Assembly: GCA_020634575.1 (NCBI GenBank)
Contig: JACKBM010000018.1
Location: 33,799-97,798, forward strand
From: Ardenticatenales bacterium
GTDB lineage: Bacteria > Chloroflexota > Anaerolineae > Promineifilales > Promineifilaceae
DNA: 64,000 nucleotides
Reading direction: 5' to 3'
Shown piece after piece: positions 44,589 through 55,500 of the stretch; the first letter of the stretch is position 1; each line of letters begins with the position of its first letter. The translations under genes and the position numbers were made by a program. The notes beneath the pieces are model-generated. The model saw only the letters and a list, made by a program, of their open reading frames with translations, was not told where the DNA came from and ran no database searches.

Positions 44589-44797
44589 GCTGTCTCCTAT
44601 GCAGGTGTGATATGCCATTTTTCAATGAATGGAGCCGCCGCCAATCCCCCATTGGCAATGGGACGGGGGATCAGCAACCTGCATTGTAATCAGCGTTGTC
44701 GCCTTTCAGCCTACAGATTCCCGCTAAACCATTATGATTTTCAACCGTCCTTGCCTGAAGTGGCCGCAAGGTGCTTGGGGCCGCTGAAGAGAATTAA
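44589..44797. other. Intergenic region upstream of the propeller gene
   Basis: Near 44646-44674 ATCCCCC pairs with GGGGGAT, and CCATTG with CAATGG inside, on the promoter side of the propeller gene. No gene or clear promoter boxes are seen in the rest. Confidence 0.35.
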
Positions 44798-44878
44798 GCC
44801 ACGGATTAACACAGATTCAACACGGATTTTTCTGAACAAACAAAAGAAATCCGTGCCAAATCCGTGCCAATCCGTGGC
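44798..44878. terminator. 81-bp hairpin repeat, copy B
   Basis: Nearly identical to copy A at 43565-43645 and in the same orientation: it starts GCCACGGATTAACACAG and ends CCGTGGC. It lies just after the stop of the giant SdrD-like gene on the minus strand, where it can act as a terminator. Confidence 0.8.
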
Positions 44879-44893
44879 AAAAAAACCGTTTGC

Positions 44894-47800
44894 CTACCCG
44901 CGCGTTGTGATGGGCAGGAAGAGCTGATAGGCCGCGGGTGGGGCGGCGGGGATGCCGGCCACGACGCCCCGGTTGGGCCCGACGGTGATGGTGGGCAGGG
45001 TGGCTTCCAGACCGGCCGGTAACGCCACCGCCAGGCTGTAGCTCCCCTCAGGGACGCCGACGAACTCGTAGCGGCCCTGGGCATCGGTGAACAGCGTCTG
45101 GCCGTTCAGGGTGACGGCCAGGCCGGCCAACGGCGTCTCCCAGGGCTGGCGTAGGCCGTCCCGGTTCGCGTCATGCCAGACGGTGCCGCGGACAACACCG
45201 GCCGGTACCGCCGCCAGCGCCACGCCGCCCCCTGTCTGCGGCGTCACGGTTGTGCTCAACACCGCCGCAAAGGCTGCCGTCAGGTCAAAGCTGCCCGAGC
45301 CAACATCCCAGAAGAGGAAGTGGCCGGCCTGCAGACTGGTCGTTGCCGTGCCCAACGTCATGGTAATGGGATGGGTCAGCAACGCTTCGTCTGGCAGGCG
45401 CAGGCCATCGCCGTCCCAGTCCGCGTAGATGGCGCCGCTGACATGCTGGGTGGGCGCCAGGCCAAAGCTGGCCGCACCGCCGCTGCTCAGGCTGACTTGC
45501 CAGCCCGGCGCCAGCCAACCGGCCGGTGCGGCGACGGTGACCGTGTACTGCCCATCCGCCAGCCCCGGCACGGCAAAGCTGCCGTCCGGCGCGGTGACGA
45601 TGGTGACCTGGTCCGGCCCGGTCAGGGTGACGGTGATGCCGCCCAGGCCGAGCTCATCCGGGTGACGCCAGCCATCGCCGTCGGCGTCGTTGTAGACGCT
45701 GCCGCTGAACCAGTCGACCGGCCGGAACGCCATCTGGCCCAGGTCGGTTGGGGCGCCATTGAGCCAGACGGTCCGGCTGGCTGGGCCGAGCGGGAGGTAA
45801 CCGGCCGGTGGCGTGATGGTCAGCTGCTGCTGTCCATTGTTCAACCCCAGCAAGACGCCGGATCCGTCGAGGCCGCTGCTGGCCTGGCTGGCGCCGCTGC
45901 TCAGGCTGACACCCGGCAAAGCGGGCTCATCGCCATCGCGCAGGCCGTTGCCGTTGTCGTCGCGGAACGCCTGCCAGCGGATGGCATTGTCGCTCCCCCA
46001 CGGCTGGGCGGTACCGGCCGGATGCACCACGAGGTCGCGCTGCTGGATGGCCGTGTAGTAGACCATCCCACTCGTCGAGGTGTAGTAGTAGGCCGAATCG
46101 GTGACCGTGATATGGTCCTGCTCCATGCCGGGCAACTCGAGGATCTTGATGCAGTAGAACTCCCAGGTCGAGGGGATGAAGTCGGTAAGCAGGCGGTAGT
46201 AGCCGTCGATGTCGCTGGTCGTGGTGCCCAGGACAGGATTGTTGTTGTCGCAGCCGCCGTTGTCATTCCAGCGATAGTAGCCAATCACGGCGCCGGCATG
46301 GGGATTCTTGACGGTGCCCACCTGCTCAAACACGCGGCCAAAGACGGTGTTGAACTGGCCCTCGCCGCCAACCCAGGGATAGGGATAGATGCCGATGGCC
46401 AGGTTGGCCCCGCTGCTGCCGGCCACAAACCAGCCCGGGTTCTCGGTGATGGCAATCCCTGGCGCTGTCGTTGTCTGATTGCCCAGGTCAATGGTGACGG
46501 CGTATTGCACGCCCGGGACCAGGCCATCAAAGCTGAAGGTGCCGTCGGCGGCGACGTCGACGGTCTGTTCGGGCAGGCCGGCGCTGTTGACCAGGGTGAC
46601 ATCGTAGTTGCCATTGACGGCTTCGCCGATGCTGTGATGGCCGTTGCCGTTGGCGTCGGTGTAGACCAGGCCGCTGACGCTTTCCAGCTGAATCAGGGTG
46701 AGTGACTGGGCCAGGCTGGTGCCGGCGGTGTAGAAGAAGACAGGTTCATGGGCCAGGATCCAGCCGGGCGGGTTATTTTGCAGCCGCAGCCGGTAACTGC
46801 CGGTAGGCAGATTCTGGAAGGAGAAGTAACCGCTGGCTATGGGGACGGATCGGGTGGCTGAGCCACCGCCCGACAGGTTATCCAGCACGACGGTCACGTT
46901 GCTCCAGGGCGGGGTGCCGCCGTTGGCGTTGACGGTGCCCTGAATCTGGCCGAGATAGCGCAGCGGGATCGCCAGGCTGGTGGCGCTGCCGTTGCTCAGG
47001 CTGGCCGTCTGCGGCTGGATGATGGTGACGCTCATGTTGGCCGGCGGCGCCACGGTGACCGCATAGCTACCGGTGGAAAGGCTGAAGGTGGCCCCGGTGT
47101 TGGCGCTGCTGCGGATGGTGCCCTCGCCGGGAATCGTCACATCCGCACCGCCGACGATGGGCTCAAAGCTGTCCTGGACGAAGTCGCCGTCCATGTCCCA
47201 GAAGGGGAGGACGTTGAGGGTACCGGCCGGTACCAACCGGATCCAGACCAGCCCCTGGCCCCGGGCCAGGGCAACACCATTGTGCTGCGCCGGCACCGCG
47301 CCGGGCGGCAGGCCGTCCGGGTCAGCGGCCAGGCAGAAGGGGCCAGTCGCAATCAGATTGAAGAGGGCCAGACCGCTGGCATCGCTGACGGCGCTGTCCA
47401 CCTGGGCGTTGCCCAGCGACTGGCAGGCAGCGTGGCGGCGCAGCACGGTGGCGCCGGCCATTGCTTCGCCGTCGTCGGGCAGACCGTTGAAGTTGCTGTC
47501 GAGGTAGACGAGGGCGCGGGTGCGGCCATCGGCCGGGGCCAGGGCGTAGTTGAGGGTGACGGCGCTGTTACCGGCCGGTACCGCCACAGATCGGGTGAGC
47601 TGGCCCGCGTCGCCCGGTGGCAAGAGCGTCACTTCATAGACACCCGTGACCAGGCCGCCGAAGCTGTAGCTGCCGTCGGCAGCGCTGGCCGTGGTGTTGA
47701 TGAGGTTGCCGTCACTATCGGCCAGCTCCAGGGTCGCGCCACTGATCGGGTCGTCGCTGGCGGGGTTGAACAGCCCATCGCCGTTGTTGTCGTAGAACGC

Positions 47801-50800
47801 CTGCCCCTGAACCGTGGCATCGAACTGCTTGATGTAGCCGAAGTGGACCGGCTCTGGCGGCGAGATGGCATTGACCAACCGCTCGATGTTTTGCGGTGTG
47901 GTCGGGTATTGGCCCACGCCCAGTTCAATCTCAACCCGGTAACTGTCCGGCGCCAGGTCAGGGAAGCTGTAGTAGCCAGGGCCGTATTGCGCCTGCGGCT
48001 GGGTGGTTGTGGTCATGACCAGGGTGCCATCGAGCCGGAAAAGGCTGACGGTTAGCCCGTTGGCGGCGCTGTCACTGGCCTCGTTCCAGGCGATTTGCCG
48101 GTGGCCATCCTGGTTGCGGTCGTAGAAAGCGTAGCCCCAGATCATGACCGCGCCACCCACCGGGTTGTATTGATAGGCCACCTCGCGATGGTCGCCATCG
48201 CCCAGCGAGACGATCTCTTCGTACACTGGCCAGCCAGCCTGCCCGGTCACCGCCGGGTCCGGGGTGATGGTGACCCGATACGTGCCGGAGACCACCTCGG
48301 TGAAGAGGCCGACCCGTTCACCGGCCAATTGGCCCTGGGCAACCTGGGTGCCGGCGGGAACGCCATTCACCTGTAGGGCCGTCAGGTTGACGATGCAGGC
48401 GAAGGGCGGCCCATGGGGCACGGTGCCGTTGACCCAGCGTTCGCAGCGGTAGCGAATGGAGCGGGGGAAGCTGATGGTGAAATCAGCCAGGGCGCTGCTG
48501 TCCAGGCCGATGTTGACCTGGCGCTGGGCCGGGGCGACGGTTGCCTCGCTGGGGTCAGGGCCGAAGAAGGGACGAATGGTGTAGAGCCCGGGAGCCAGCC
48601 CATCGATGATAGCCTCGCCGTTGGCGTCGGTGCGGACCGTCGTGGTCAGACCCGTTGTCGGGCTGATGACGAAGCGGACGTTGCCGACCGGTACGAAGGG
48701 GATGACCCCTTGCAAGTTGGTCCGAATACGCAGTCGGCCCTGACGTAGCAACGTCCAATCCTCGGTCACGGCGCCGAAGCCGGGCAGGGTGACGGGCCGG
48801 GTATCCTGGCCGTCGGCAAAGAGGTATTCCGGCGGCGGCAGCAGGCGCAGGAAGTAGTTGCCGGGCGCCACTGAGGGGAAGCTGTAAGCGCCGCTCCCAT
48901 TCGTGGCTGCTGTGGCGATGCCGGCCTCATTTTCATCCAGCAGGATGACGGTGGCGCCGGCGACCGGGTAGCCGCCGCCGCTGCTGATGGTCCCGCCAAT
49001 GCTGCCGGCGCCGGCAAAGCCAAAGGGAACGCCGGCGACCTGATCGGCTGCCAGGGAGACGTCGGCGGTGGTGAATTGGGCCGGGTAGTAATTGGCCGGC
49101 GCCGTCGCCCGCAGCTGGTAGATGCCGGGCGTCACGGCATTGAACTGGTAAAAGCCGTTGGCGTCCGTGGCGGTGGTGTTGATAGTGCTGCTGCCTTGCA
49201 GCAGGTTGATGGTGACACCCGCCAGCCCGCTTTCGCCGGGGTCGGCGCTGCCGTTGCCATTGAGGTCGGCGAAGGCGCGGCCGGTGAGTTTGCCGAGACC
49301 GGCCGGTGGCGGCTGGTTCAGGCCGAAGTTGACGAGGGTGGCCCCCTGGGCCGGTAGCGGGATGGGCGGCGGCGGCTCGGTAGTGAGGCTGAAGCCGGCC
49401 AGATCGACCGCCAGACTGTAAAGGCCGCCAACGGCCGTGTCGATCTGCCAGCTACCATCAGCGCCGGAGCTGGTGCTCAGGTTGCCGCCCGGGCCGGTAG
49501 CCGTGACGAGAGCGCCGTTCAAGCCTGGTTCAGCCGGCCCCTGGACGCCGTCGCCGTCGATATCATGCCAGACGAGGCCGCGGAAGTTGGGCGTCTCAGT
49601 GATGGTGACGACGGTGCTGGCTTGCAGGCTGTTGACGCTATTGCTGGCGGTGACCGTGGCGGTGTAGATGCCGGGGGCGGGGTAAATGTGGTCGGTGATC
49701 CGGCCGGTGCCCGTCGCGCCGTCGCCGAAATCCCAGGCATAATCGATGCCGGAGCCGCCACTGGTTGTGGCCGTGAAGTTGACCGGCACGCTGTCGACGG
49801 TTGGGCTATCGTTGCTGATGCTCAGGCCGGCGATGGGTGAATCATTAACTGGCGTTTCCAGGAAAAAGGTGCGCTGTTGGCCGGCGGCGCTGACATCCAG
49901 CCGGTTGAGCAGCGGGGCCGACACGTTGTTGTTGACGGTGACGACTACTTCCTGGGTCCAGGTCGCGCCGCCGGGCACAACTGCCGTCCAGCTCTGACTG
50001 CCCAGGGGCGTTACCGCCAGCGGCAGCGTGTCGGTGAGGCGAGCTGTGAGGGTGACGGCCCCATAGTTGACCAGTTGGATCGTATAGGTCAGCGGCTGAC
50101 CGGCAATGGCTGTCGTGGGCGAAGCGCTTTTGTTGGCCACAAACAGGTCAAACGGGTAAATCGTGCCGTCGCCGCCGGGCGGATGAAGGCTATTGTTGCC
50201 GCTGACGCCGCCGGCCACATTGAAGCTACCGCCGAAGTTGTTGCTGGTTACGTGGAGGGCGATGCGGCCACCGCCGCCGCCGCCGCCACGGCCGTCGGAG
50301 TAGTTGGGACCGCCGCTGTGGCCGCCGCGGGCCTGGATGGCGCCGTTGCCGGTGAGGGCGTTTGCTTCCAACCAGATAGAGCCGCCGGCGCCGCCGCCGC
50401 CGGGCCGGCTATAGTTGGTGCCGGGGCTTTCGCCGTTGGCCAGGATGGCGCCATCAACGCGCAGGGTGCCGGCGACGATCAGATGAATGCGACCACCGCC
50501 GCGCCCGCCCGGACCCAGCGTCGAGCCGCCGCCGCCGCAACCATTAGAACCGCCTGAGCCGAGTTGATCGGGCTGGTCGACGGAGCCGTAGGTGAAGCCG
50601 GCCAGGTTGGGGCCGCCGCCAAGGCCGCCATGGCCGGCGCCGGCGCCGATGAGCTGGCTACTCTGGCCGCCCCCCGGCCCACCGCCGATGTTGCCGCAAT
50701 CAAACGTGGCTGCACGCGGGAAACCAAGGGAGTTCACATTAATCTGGCTGCCGGCGGCGACGGTGATGTTGTTGGCCGTGATGGTCAGGGTGGGGCTGAT

Positions 50801-52198
50801 GTCGTCCCGGTAACTGATATGGCCCAGCCGGGCGCCGCCGGCGACGGTGAGGTTGCGGACGGCCAAAGGCTCGCGCAGGTAAAGGCCGGCGGTTTGGGCG
50901 ACAGCCAGGTCAGCGGCCGGGTCCATGGTCAGGGGGCCATCAAAGGCCGTGGTCAGCACGGGGATGGTCTGGGTGGTGCCGCTGGTGACCGAAAGGGCGA
51001 CGCCGCTGCCGAGCGTCGTGGTGACGCCGCGGAAGCTGCCCTGGATGGCCCAGGTGCCGGGCGAATCATGGCTACCCAGGGAGACCGTGACCGGCCGGCT
51101 GGTGCCTACCAGGGCGGTGCCGCTGAGGTCGAAATAGCGATAGTTGTGCGCTTCGCTGGCCGTGACGGGGCCGCCGTCGAGGGGTGTGCTGGGGATGGGG
51201 GGCAGTATAGCTGCGGCCAGAGGGCGGTTGTGGATGATCATGTCACCCTGACTCAGGCCGTTGTCGCGCAGATAAATGGTGCCGGCGCCGGCAGCAAAAT
51301 CCAGGGTGCCGCCGCCCGGGAGATCGGTTTGGCCACTAAGGGCCTGAACCGTGCCGGCAAAACTGCTGTTGTCGAAGTAGATGGCAATGCGGCCGCCGCC
51401 GCCGCCAAGCTGGCGCGGGCCGGGGCTGGTGCCGCCATTGGCCCGGATGAGGCCGCTGCCGGTGATGGTGCCTGTGTCCAGCCAGACGGAGCCGCCGGCG
51501 CCGCCGGAGCCGGGGATGACGCCATTGACCTGAATAGGGCTGCCGCCATTGGCGAGGATGTTGCCGTCGATGGTGAGGGTGCCGGCAACGTTCAGGTGAA
51601 CCGCGCCACCGCCGTTGCCGCCGGCGCCGCCGGGACCATTACAGAAGGCGTTGGCAAAACAGCCGGCACCGCCGGAACCGAGGGTGACCGGCCGGTGCAC
51701 ATCCCCATAAGCGGGACCATATTGCACATAGTTGCCAAAGAAATCCCGCCGGCCACCGCCGTTGCCGCCGTGGCCGCCCCCGCCACCCGGCCCGTCACCA
51801 GTTAGGCCGCCACCCGGACCCTGCCCGGGATTTTGCGCCTGGCCGCCGGCATAGCCCCGGCTGCTCACATCAATGACGGCGCCAGTTTCAACGGTGACGT
51901 CAGAGGCAATGGTTAAGGACATGGTCATCACATCGCCATGGCGTAGGAGGCTGCCGCTTGCGACCGTGAGGCTGTTAAAGCTGTGGGCGCCGTTGATCTC
52001 GCCCTGACAACCACTCACGACAATGTCATCTCCTTCAAAGGAGAAATCGCCATTGGCGATGATGGCACCGGGCAGGCTGCATAAGTTAACAAGGGCAGCC
52101 GGCGCGGCTACGGCTCGCAGCTGCCAGAGGGTTAGAAACGGCAGCAGGAGCAAAACAAAGAAGAGCGGGATGCGGGTCAAACGTCTTTGGCTAATCAT
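44894..52198 (-). CDS. Giant SdrD/Cna-B-like surface protein with PKD domain and LFLPI tail
   Basis: Exported protein of 2434 aa. After a signal peptide (about residues 1-33) comes a Gly-rich beta-helical region to about 680, then a DUF11-like domain (SPTTAIAGQPLTYTIQLVNYG), a PKD domain near 800-870 (DYAWDFGDGATGTG), and about eleven SdrD B/Cna-B units from about 876 to 2380. Each unit opens with a calcium-loop-like motif such as WHDIDGDG, FADLNGNG or YNDADGDG. The protein ends AYQLFLPITTRG, with no LPxTG motif and no C-terminal membrane helix. It is probably an adhesin or sheath component. ATG 52198 with GAGG 7 nt upstream is preferred over GTG 52210. The start overlaps the 81-aa gene by 8 bp, downstream of a SARP/AAA regulator. 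Confidence 0.88.
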   Translation of the reverse strand: MISQRRLTRIPLFFVLLLLPFLTLWQLRAVAAPAALVNLCSLPGAIIANGDFSFEGDDIVVSGCQGEINGAHSFNSLTVASGSLLRHGDVMTMSLTIASDVTVETGAVIDVSSRGYAGGQAQNPGQGPGGGLTGDGPGGGGGHGGNGGGRRDFFGNYVQYGPAYGDVHRPVTLGSGGAGCFANAFCNGPGGAGGNGGGAVHLNVAGTLTIDGNILANGGSPIQVNGVIPGSGGAGGSVWLDTGTITGSGLIRANGGTSPGPRQLGGGGGRIAIYFDNSSFAGTVQALSGQTDLPGGGTLDFAAGAGTIYLRDNGLSQGDMIIHNRPLAAAILPPIPSTPLDGGPVTASEAHNYRYFDLSGTALVGTSRPVTVSLGSHDSPGTWAIQGSFRGVTTTLGSGVALSVTSGTTQTIPVLTTAFDGPLTMDPAADLAVAQTAGLYLREPLAVRNLTVAGGARLGHISYRDDISPTLTITANNITVAAGSQINVNSLGFPRAATFDCGNIGGGPGGGQSSQLIGAGAGHGGLGGGPNLAGFTYGSVDQPDQLGSGGSNGCGGGGSTLGPGGRGGGRIHLIVAGTLRVDGAILANGESPGTNYSRPGGGGAGGSIWLEANALTGNGAIQARGGHSGGPNYSDGRGGGGGGGRIALHVTSNNFGGSFNVAGGVSGNNSLHPPGGDGTIYPFDLFVANKSASPTTAIAGQPLTYTIQLVNYGAVTLTARLTDTLPLAVTPLGSQSWTAVVPGGATWTQEVVVTVNNNVSAPLLNRLDVSAAGQQRTFFLETPVNDSPIAGLSISNDSPTVDSVPVNFTATTSGGSGIDYAWDFGDGATGTGRITDHIYPAPGIYTATVTASNSVNSLQASTVVTITETPNFRGLVWHDIDGDGVQGPAEPGLNGALVTATGPGGNLSTSSGADGSWQIDTAVGGLYSLAVDLAGFSLTTEPPPPIPLPAQGATLVNFGLNQPPPAGLGKLTGRAFADLNGNGSADPGESGLAGVTINLLQGSSTINTTATDANGFYQFNAVTPGIYQLRATAPANYYPAQFTTADVSLAADQVAGVPFGFAGAGSIGGTISSGGGYPVAGATVILLDENEAGIATAATNGSGAYSFPSVAPGNYFLRLLPPPEYLFADGQDTRPVTLPGFGAVTEDWTLLRQGRLRIRTNLQGVIPFVPVGNVRFVISPTTGLTTTVRTDANGEAIIDGLAPGLYTIRPFFGPDPSEATVAPAQRQVNIGLDSSALADFTISFPRSIRYRCERWVNGTVPHGPPFACIVNLTALQVNGVPAGTQVAQGQLAGERVGLFTEVVSGTYRVTITPDPAVTGQAGWPVYEEIVSLGDGDHREVAYQYNPVGGAVMIWGYAFYDRNQDGHRQIAWNEASDSAANGLTVSLFRLDGTLVMTTTTQPQAQYGPGYYSFPDLAPDSYRVEIELGVGQYPTTPQNIERLVNAISPPEPVHFGYIKQFDATVQGQAFYDNNGDGLFNPASDDPISGATLELADSDGNLINTTASAADGSYSFGGLVTGVYEVTLLPPGDAGQLTRSVAVPAGNSAVTLNYALAPADGRTRALVYLDSNFNGLPDDGEAMAGATVLRRHAACQSLGNAQVDSAVSDASGLALFNLIATGPFCLAADPDGLPPGAVPAQHNGVALARGQGLVWIRLVPAGTLNVLPFWDMDGDFVQDSFEPIVGGADVTIPGEGTIRSSANTGATFSLSTGSYAVTVAPPANMSVTIIQPQTASLSNGSATSLAIPLRYLGQIQGTVNANGGTPPWSNVTVVLDNLSGGGSATRSVPIASGYFSFQNLPTGSYRLRLQNNPPGWILAHEPVFFYTAGTSLAQSLTLIQLESVSGLVYTDANGNGHHSIGEAVNGNYDVTLVNSAGLPEQTVDVAADGTFSFDGLVPGVQYAVTIDLGNQTTTAPGIAITENPGWFVAGSSGANLAIGIYPYPWVGGEGQFNTVFGRVFEQVGTVKNPHAGAVIGYYRWNDNGGCDNNNPVLGTTTSDIDGYYRLLTDFIPSTWEFYCIKILELPGMEQDHITVTDSAYYYTSTSGMVYYTAIQQRDLVVHPAGTAQPWGSDNAIRWQAFRDDNGNGLRDGDEPALPGVSLSSGASQASSGLDGSGVLLGLNNGQQQLTITPPAGYLPLGPASRTVWLNGAPTDLGQMAFRPVDWFSGSVYNDADGDGWRHPDELGLGGITVTLTGPDQVTIVTAPDGSFAVPGLADGQYTVTVAAPAGWLAPGWQVSLSSGGAASFGLAPTQHVSGAIYADWDGDGLRLPDEALLTHPITMTLGTATTSLQAGHFLFWDVGSGSFDLTAAFAAVLSTTVTPQTGGGVALAAVPAGVVRGTVWHDANRDGLRQPWETPLAGLAVTLNGQTLFTDAQGRYEFVGVPEGSYSLAVALPAGLEATLPTITVGPNRGVVAGIPAAPPAAYQLFLPITTRG

Positions 52199-52436
52199 GA
52201 TTTTCCTCACGGGGTAAAGAGTCGCTGGCGGCTGGCCAGCCGGAGAGCTGGCTCAGGAGGGAGATGAGACTGGCTTCATCGCGGAAATAATGGCGTTGGC
52301 CATCAGCTGTCTCCAGGGCGCCGCGCCAGATGGGTGGCAGGCTGGTGGATCGCTCGGGCCAGAGTGTCAGGACAAGGGTGACACGCTGGCCCGAAGGTGG
52401 CGTTACTTCTGAAGGCGTATTGGTCAGCATGGTCAT
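52191..52436 (-). CDS. Small conserved-looking protein between regulator and surface protein
   Basis: Protein of 81 aa, soluble, with no signal peptide. It reads as a beta hairpin then a short helix: QRVTLVLTLWPE, WRGALETADGQRHYFRDEASLISLLSQLSG. Small proteins of this form, ending in a YFRSLEEL-type helix, are to my recollection encoded beside SARP-type regulators in Chloroflexota. It lies 96 bp after the regulator and overlaps the giant surface protein start, so the three genes form one operon. ATG 52430 is an alternative start. The function is unknown; it may be an accessory factor of the regulator or of surface-protein export. Confidence 0.65.
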   Translation of the reverse strand: MTMLTNTPSEVTPPSGQRVTLVLTLWPERSTSLPPIWRGALETADGQRHYFRDEASLISLLSQLSGWPAASDSLPREENHD

Positions 52437-52532
52437 AGCCTAGCGAGCGGCTATCGGTTGGCTGTCGGTTGGGTCAGGTGAAGGGGTGACAACGCGCCAG
52501 ACTGCTGGCGCGCCAGGTGGTGGCAGGTTCGG

Positions 52533-55500
52533 CTATAGGTCCAGGTGGAGCGATTTTAAGTCCCGCTGAATTGTCCGCCGGCTGACATTGAGGGCGGTCG
52601 CCAGATCATCGTTGGTGGGGGCGGCCCCCTGGGCGGCTGCCTCACGCAGGAGGCGCTGCAAGCGGAAGCGTCGCAGGGCCGCCGGGCCATCCCGTTGCAG
52701 CACGGCGCCGTCGACGAGCGGGTCATCCACTGTCCATTGCACGGTCAGACGCGAGCTGGCGCGCTCTCGGGAAGGCAATTGCCAGCTCACGATGGCGCTG
52801 CCAGTTGGCGGTGCGGCCAGTTCACGGTGTAGCGGGATATTGTGCAGAAAGGCGTGGCGCAACTCTGGCTCTTCGATCGCCTCAGCCTGGGCGGCCAGCT
52901 CCTCACGAGCCGCCACCAGGGCCAGGGGATCTGCGTTTACCTGAGAGGCGACATGTTGCTGGAGGATATCGAAATGGCGGGCGTCGCTGCCGGACAGAAA
53001 ATGTTCAGCCAGCGCCAGGCTCTTTTGGGCGGCTGCCTGGTCGTTGTTCTGAAAACTGGCCAGGGCATGGTAGAGCAAGGGGGATAGCTCAATTGAAGGT
53101 TCACCTTCCTGCCAGAGGGCGACGGCTGTGGCCAGGATTTGTTGGGCAGTGGCAGGTTCACCCTGGCGCAGGTGCCAGAGTCCGAGGACGGTATTGGCCT
53201 GGATGGCGACGCGGATGCTGGCCCGCTGGCTCGCCGCCTGTTGCAGAATAGGCAGATGGACGCGGATAGCCTGCCAATCCCCGGCCTGCACCAGGACAAG
53301 ACAAAGGTAAGCAGTCGACCAGAGCCGGTAATGCGAATCCGGGGCCATACCCATGGCCTGCTGGGCACTGATGATACCGTCGATGTCCCGGCGGGCGGCA
53401 GCCAGCTGACCCAGGCGGGTGCTGATGAGGACACGATCAAAAAGGGCATCACCCAGGGCCCAGAGGTCGTCCAGCTCCTCAAAGCGAGCCACCGCGGTAT
53501 TGATGGTGTTCCAGGCGGTTTGCCATTCGGCGCGATGCATGGCGGCATTGGCCAGCGATTGCAGGGCCAGCGCCTGGGCGCGTTCAAGGCCGGGATGGAG
53601 ATGGGTGAGGGCGACCATCTGATTGGCAGTTTGCAGCGCCAGCGAAGATTGGCCCGTCAGCCGCTGGGCCAGGGCGAGGTTGCTCAGGACGGTAAGCTGC
53701 AGGCGGGGATCTCGTAAGGCGGCCGACAACGTGGCGGCCCGCTCCAGATGGTCACGAGCCGTGCGGGGCTGGGCCAGGGCATCCATCAGATGCCAGCCCA
53801 GGACGTTGCGGATGCGGATCTCGGCCGCTGTCTCGCCAAGTTGTTGGGCCAGTTCCAGGGCGGTGGCCGCATGGGTTTGCAGCGCCTCAATGTCCGATTC
53901 CAGCGCATCTACTTGCAGTTGCGCCTCGAGGGTTGCCAGGTGTAGCGCGCTGTTGGGGGCAGCGCCGGCCAGGGTCTGCATTTCGGCAACGGCATGGCGC
54001 CAGGCCGTGACTGGGCCGGTGAGTTCCAGCATGTGCTGGCGGGCAAAGAGCAGGCGCCAGACATCTTCCGAGAGCATATCCGGCCGGTCCGCCAGTAGCG
54101 CGTAGCCAGCTTCAAAATGGCCCAGGGCGGTTGCATAGGCGAAGGTGCGCATGGCGGCTTCGCCAGCCAGACGATGGAAATGCAGGGCGCTGTCCAGGTG
54201 GCCGGCCTGCTCATAATGCCAGGCGAGAATGGCCGGGCCGGCACGCCCCTGTTGTAGTGCCAGCGCCGCCCGGGCGTGCAGGTCCCGCCGCGCGGCAGCC
54301 GGTAACTGCGCATAGACCTGCTCCCGAATCAGATCATGCTGAAAGGCATAGCCCTGGCTGGTTTCCTGCAAGAAGCGGCCCTGGAGCAGTTCCGGTAGCA
54401 GCGGGGCCAGATTCTTGCCCAGGGCAGCTTGCCATTGACCATGGTCGACGTCGCGGCCCAGGACGGCGGCCAGATCCAATGCGGCACGAGCGGGGGCGCT
54501 CAACCGTTCCAGCCGGAGGCCCAGGAGATGGTCCAGGGTTGGCGGCGCAGTGATGAGTTCAGCGGCCAGGGACTCGATAAGGTAGAGGGGGTTGCCACCG
54601 GTGAGGCGGGCCAATTTTTCGATTTCGGCCTGGGCGAGCTCGTGACCGGCGGCAGCGGCGAGCGCCTGGCTGTCGGCAGCGCTGAGGCCGGTGAGGCTGA
54701 GGCGTTGCGGGGCGGCGGCCAGATCAAGCGCTTCCAGGGCCTGCCAGGCGCTGGGGTTGGCGCGGAGTTCAACCGGCCGGTAGGCCAACACCAGCAGAAC
54801 AGGCAGCGTCTCCAGTTCAGCCGCGAAGCTGATAACTTCCCAAAAGGTGTCGCTGGCCCATTGGACATCATCCAGGATCAGCAGCAGCGCCGACGTCTGG
54901 CTCAGGCCGCCGAGTAGCTCGAGCAGCGTGCGGCCCAGGTCGGCCGGCCGTTCCAGGGGTGAGATGGCCTGGCGGTTATGTTGCGGCAACATCGCGTCCA
55001 GGGCATTCAGGGCGGCGGGTGATACGCTTTCGCGTAGCTGCTCCAGGCGACCACCGGCTAGCAGATCTGCCAGGGCGCTGTCCAGCGGCAGGTAGGCGGT
55101 GCGGGCGCCAAGCTCCTGGCCGCTACCCTGGCCAACAGTGACGCCGCGCCAGGTTGCGCCGGCGGCTACGTCACGTAACAGCGAGCTTTTGCCAATGCCC
55201 GCTTCGCCTTCTACCAGAAAGAGACCGCCTCGTCCCTGGCGTGCGGCATTGACGGCGGCGAGCAAAGCGGCCCGCTCGTGGCGGCGTCCCACCAGAGGGA
55301 TGGCTGGTTCAGCCTCGACTTGCTGACGTTCATAGGCCGCTCGAATCTCAGCTTCCAGGGCGACTGTTTCCGGCAAGGGATCGACGTCGAGGTCGGTCTT
55401 GAGCAGACCTTCGAGGTGGGCATATTGGGCGAGAGCGGCGGCCGGCCGGCCCTGCTGATGGTAGTGTCGCATCAGGCCGCGGTGGGCCGGCTCGTTGAGT

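Noticed and set aside
45173..46705. Long plus-strand open frame (510 codons) opposite the SdrD-like gene
   Set aside because: The translation is low-complexity and Gly/Arg/Ala-rich, while the minus strand encodes regular Cna-B/SdrD units.
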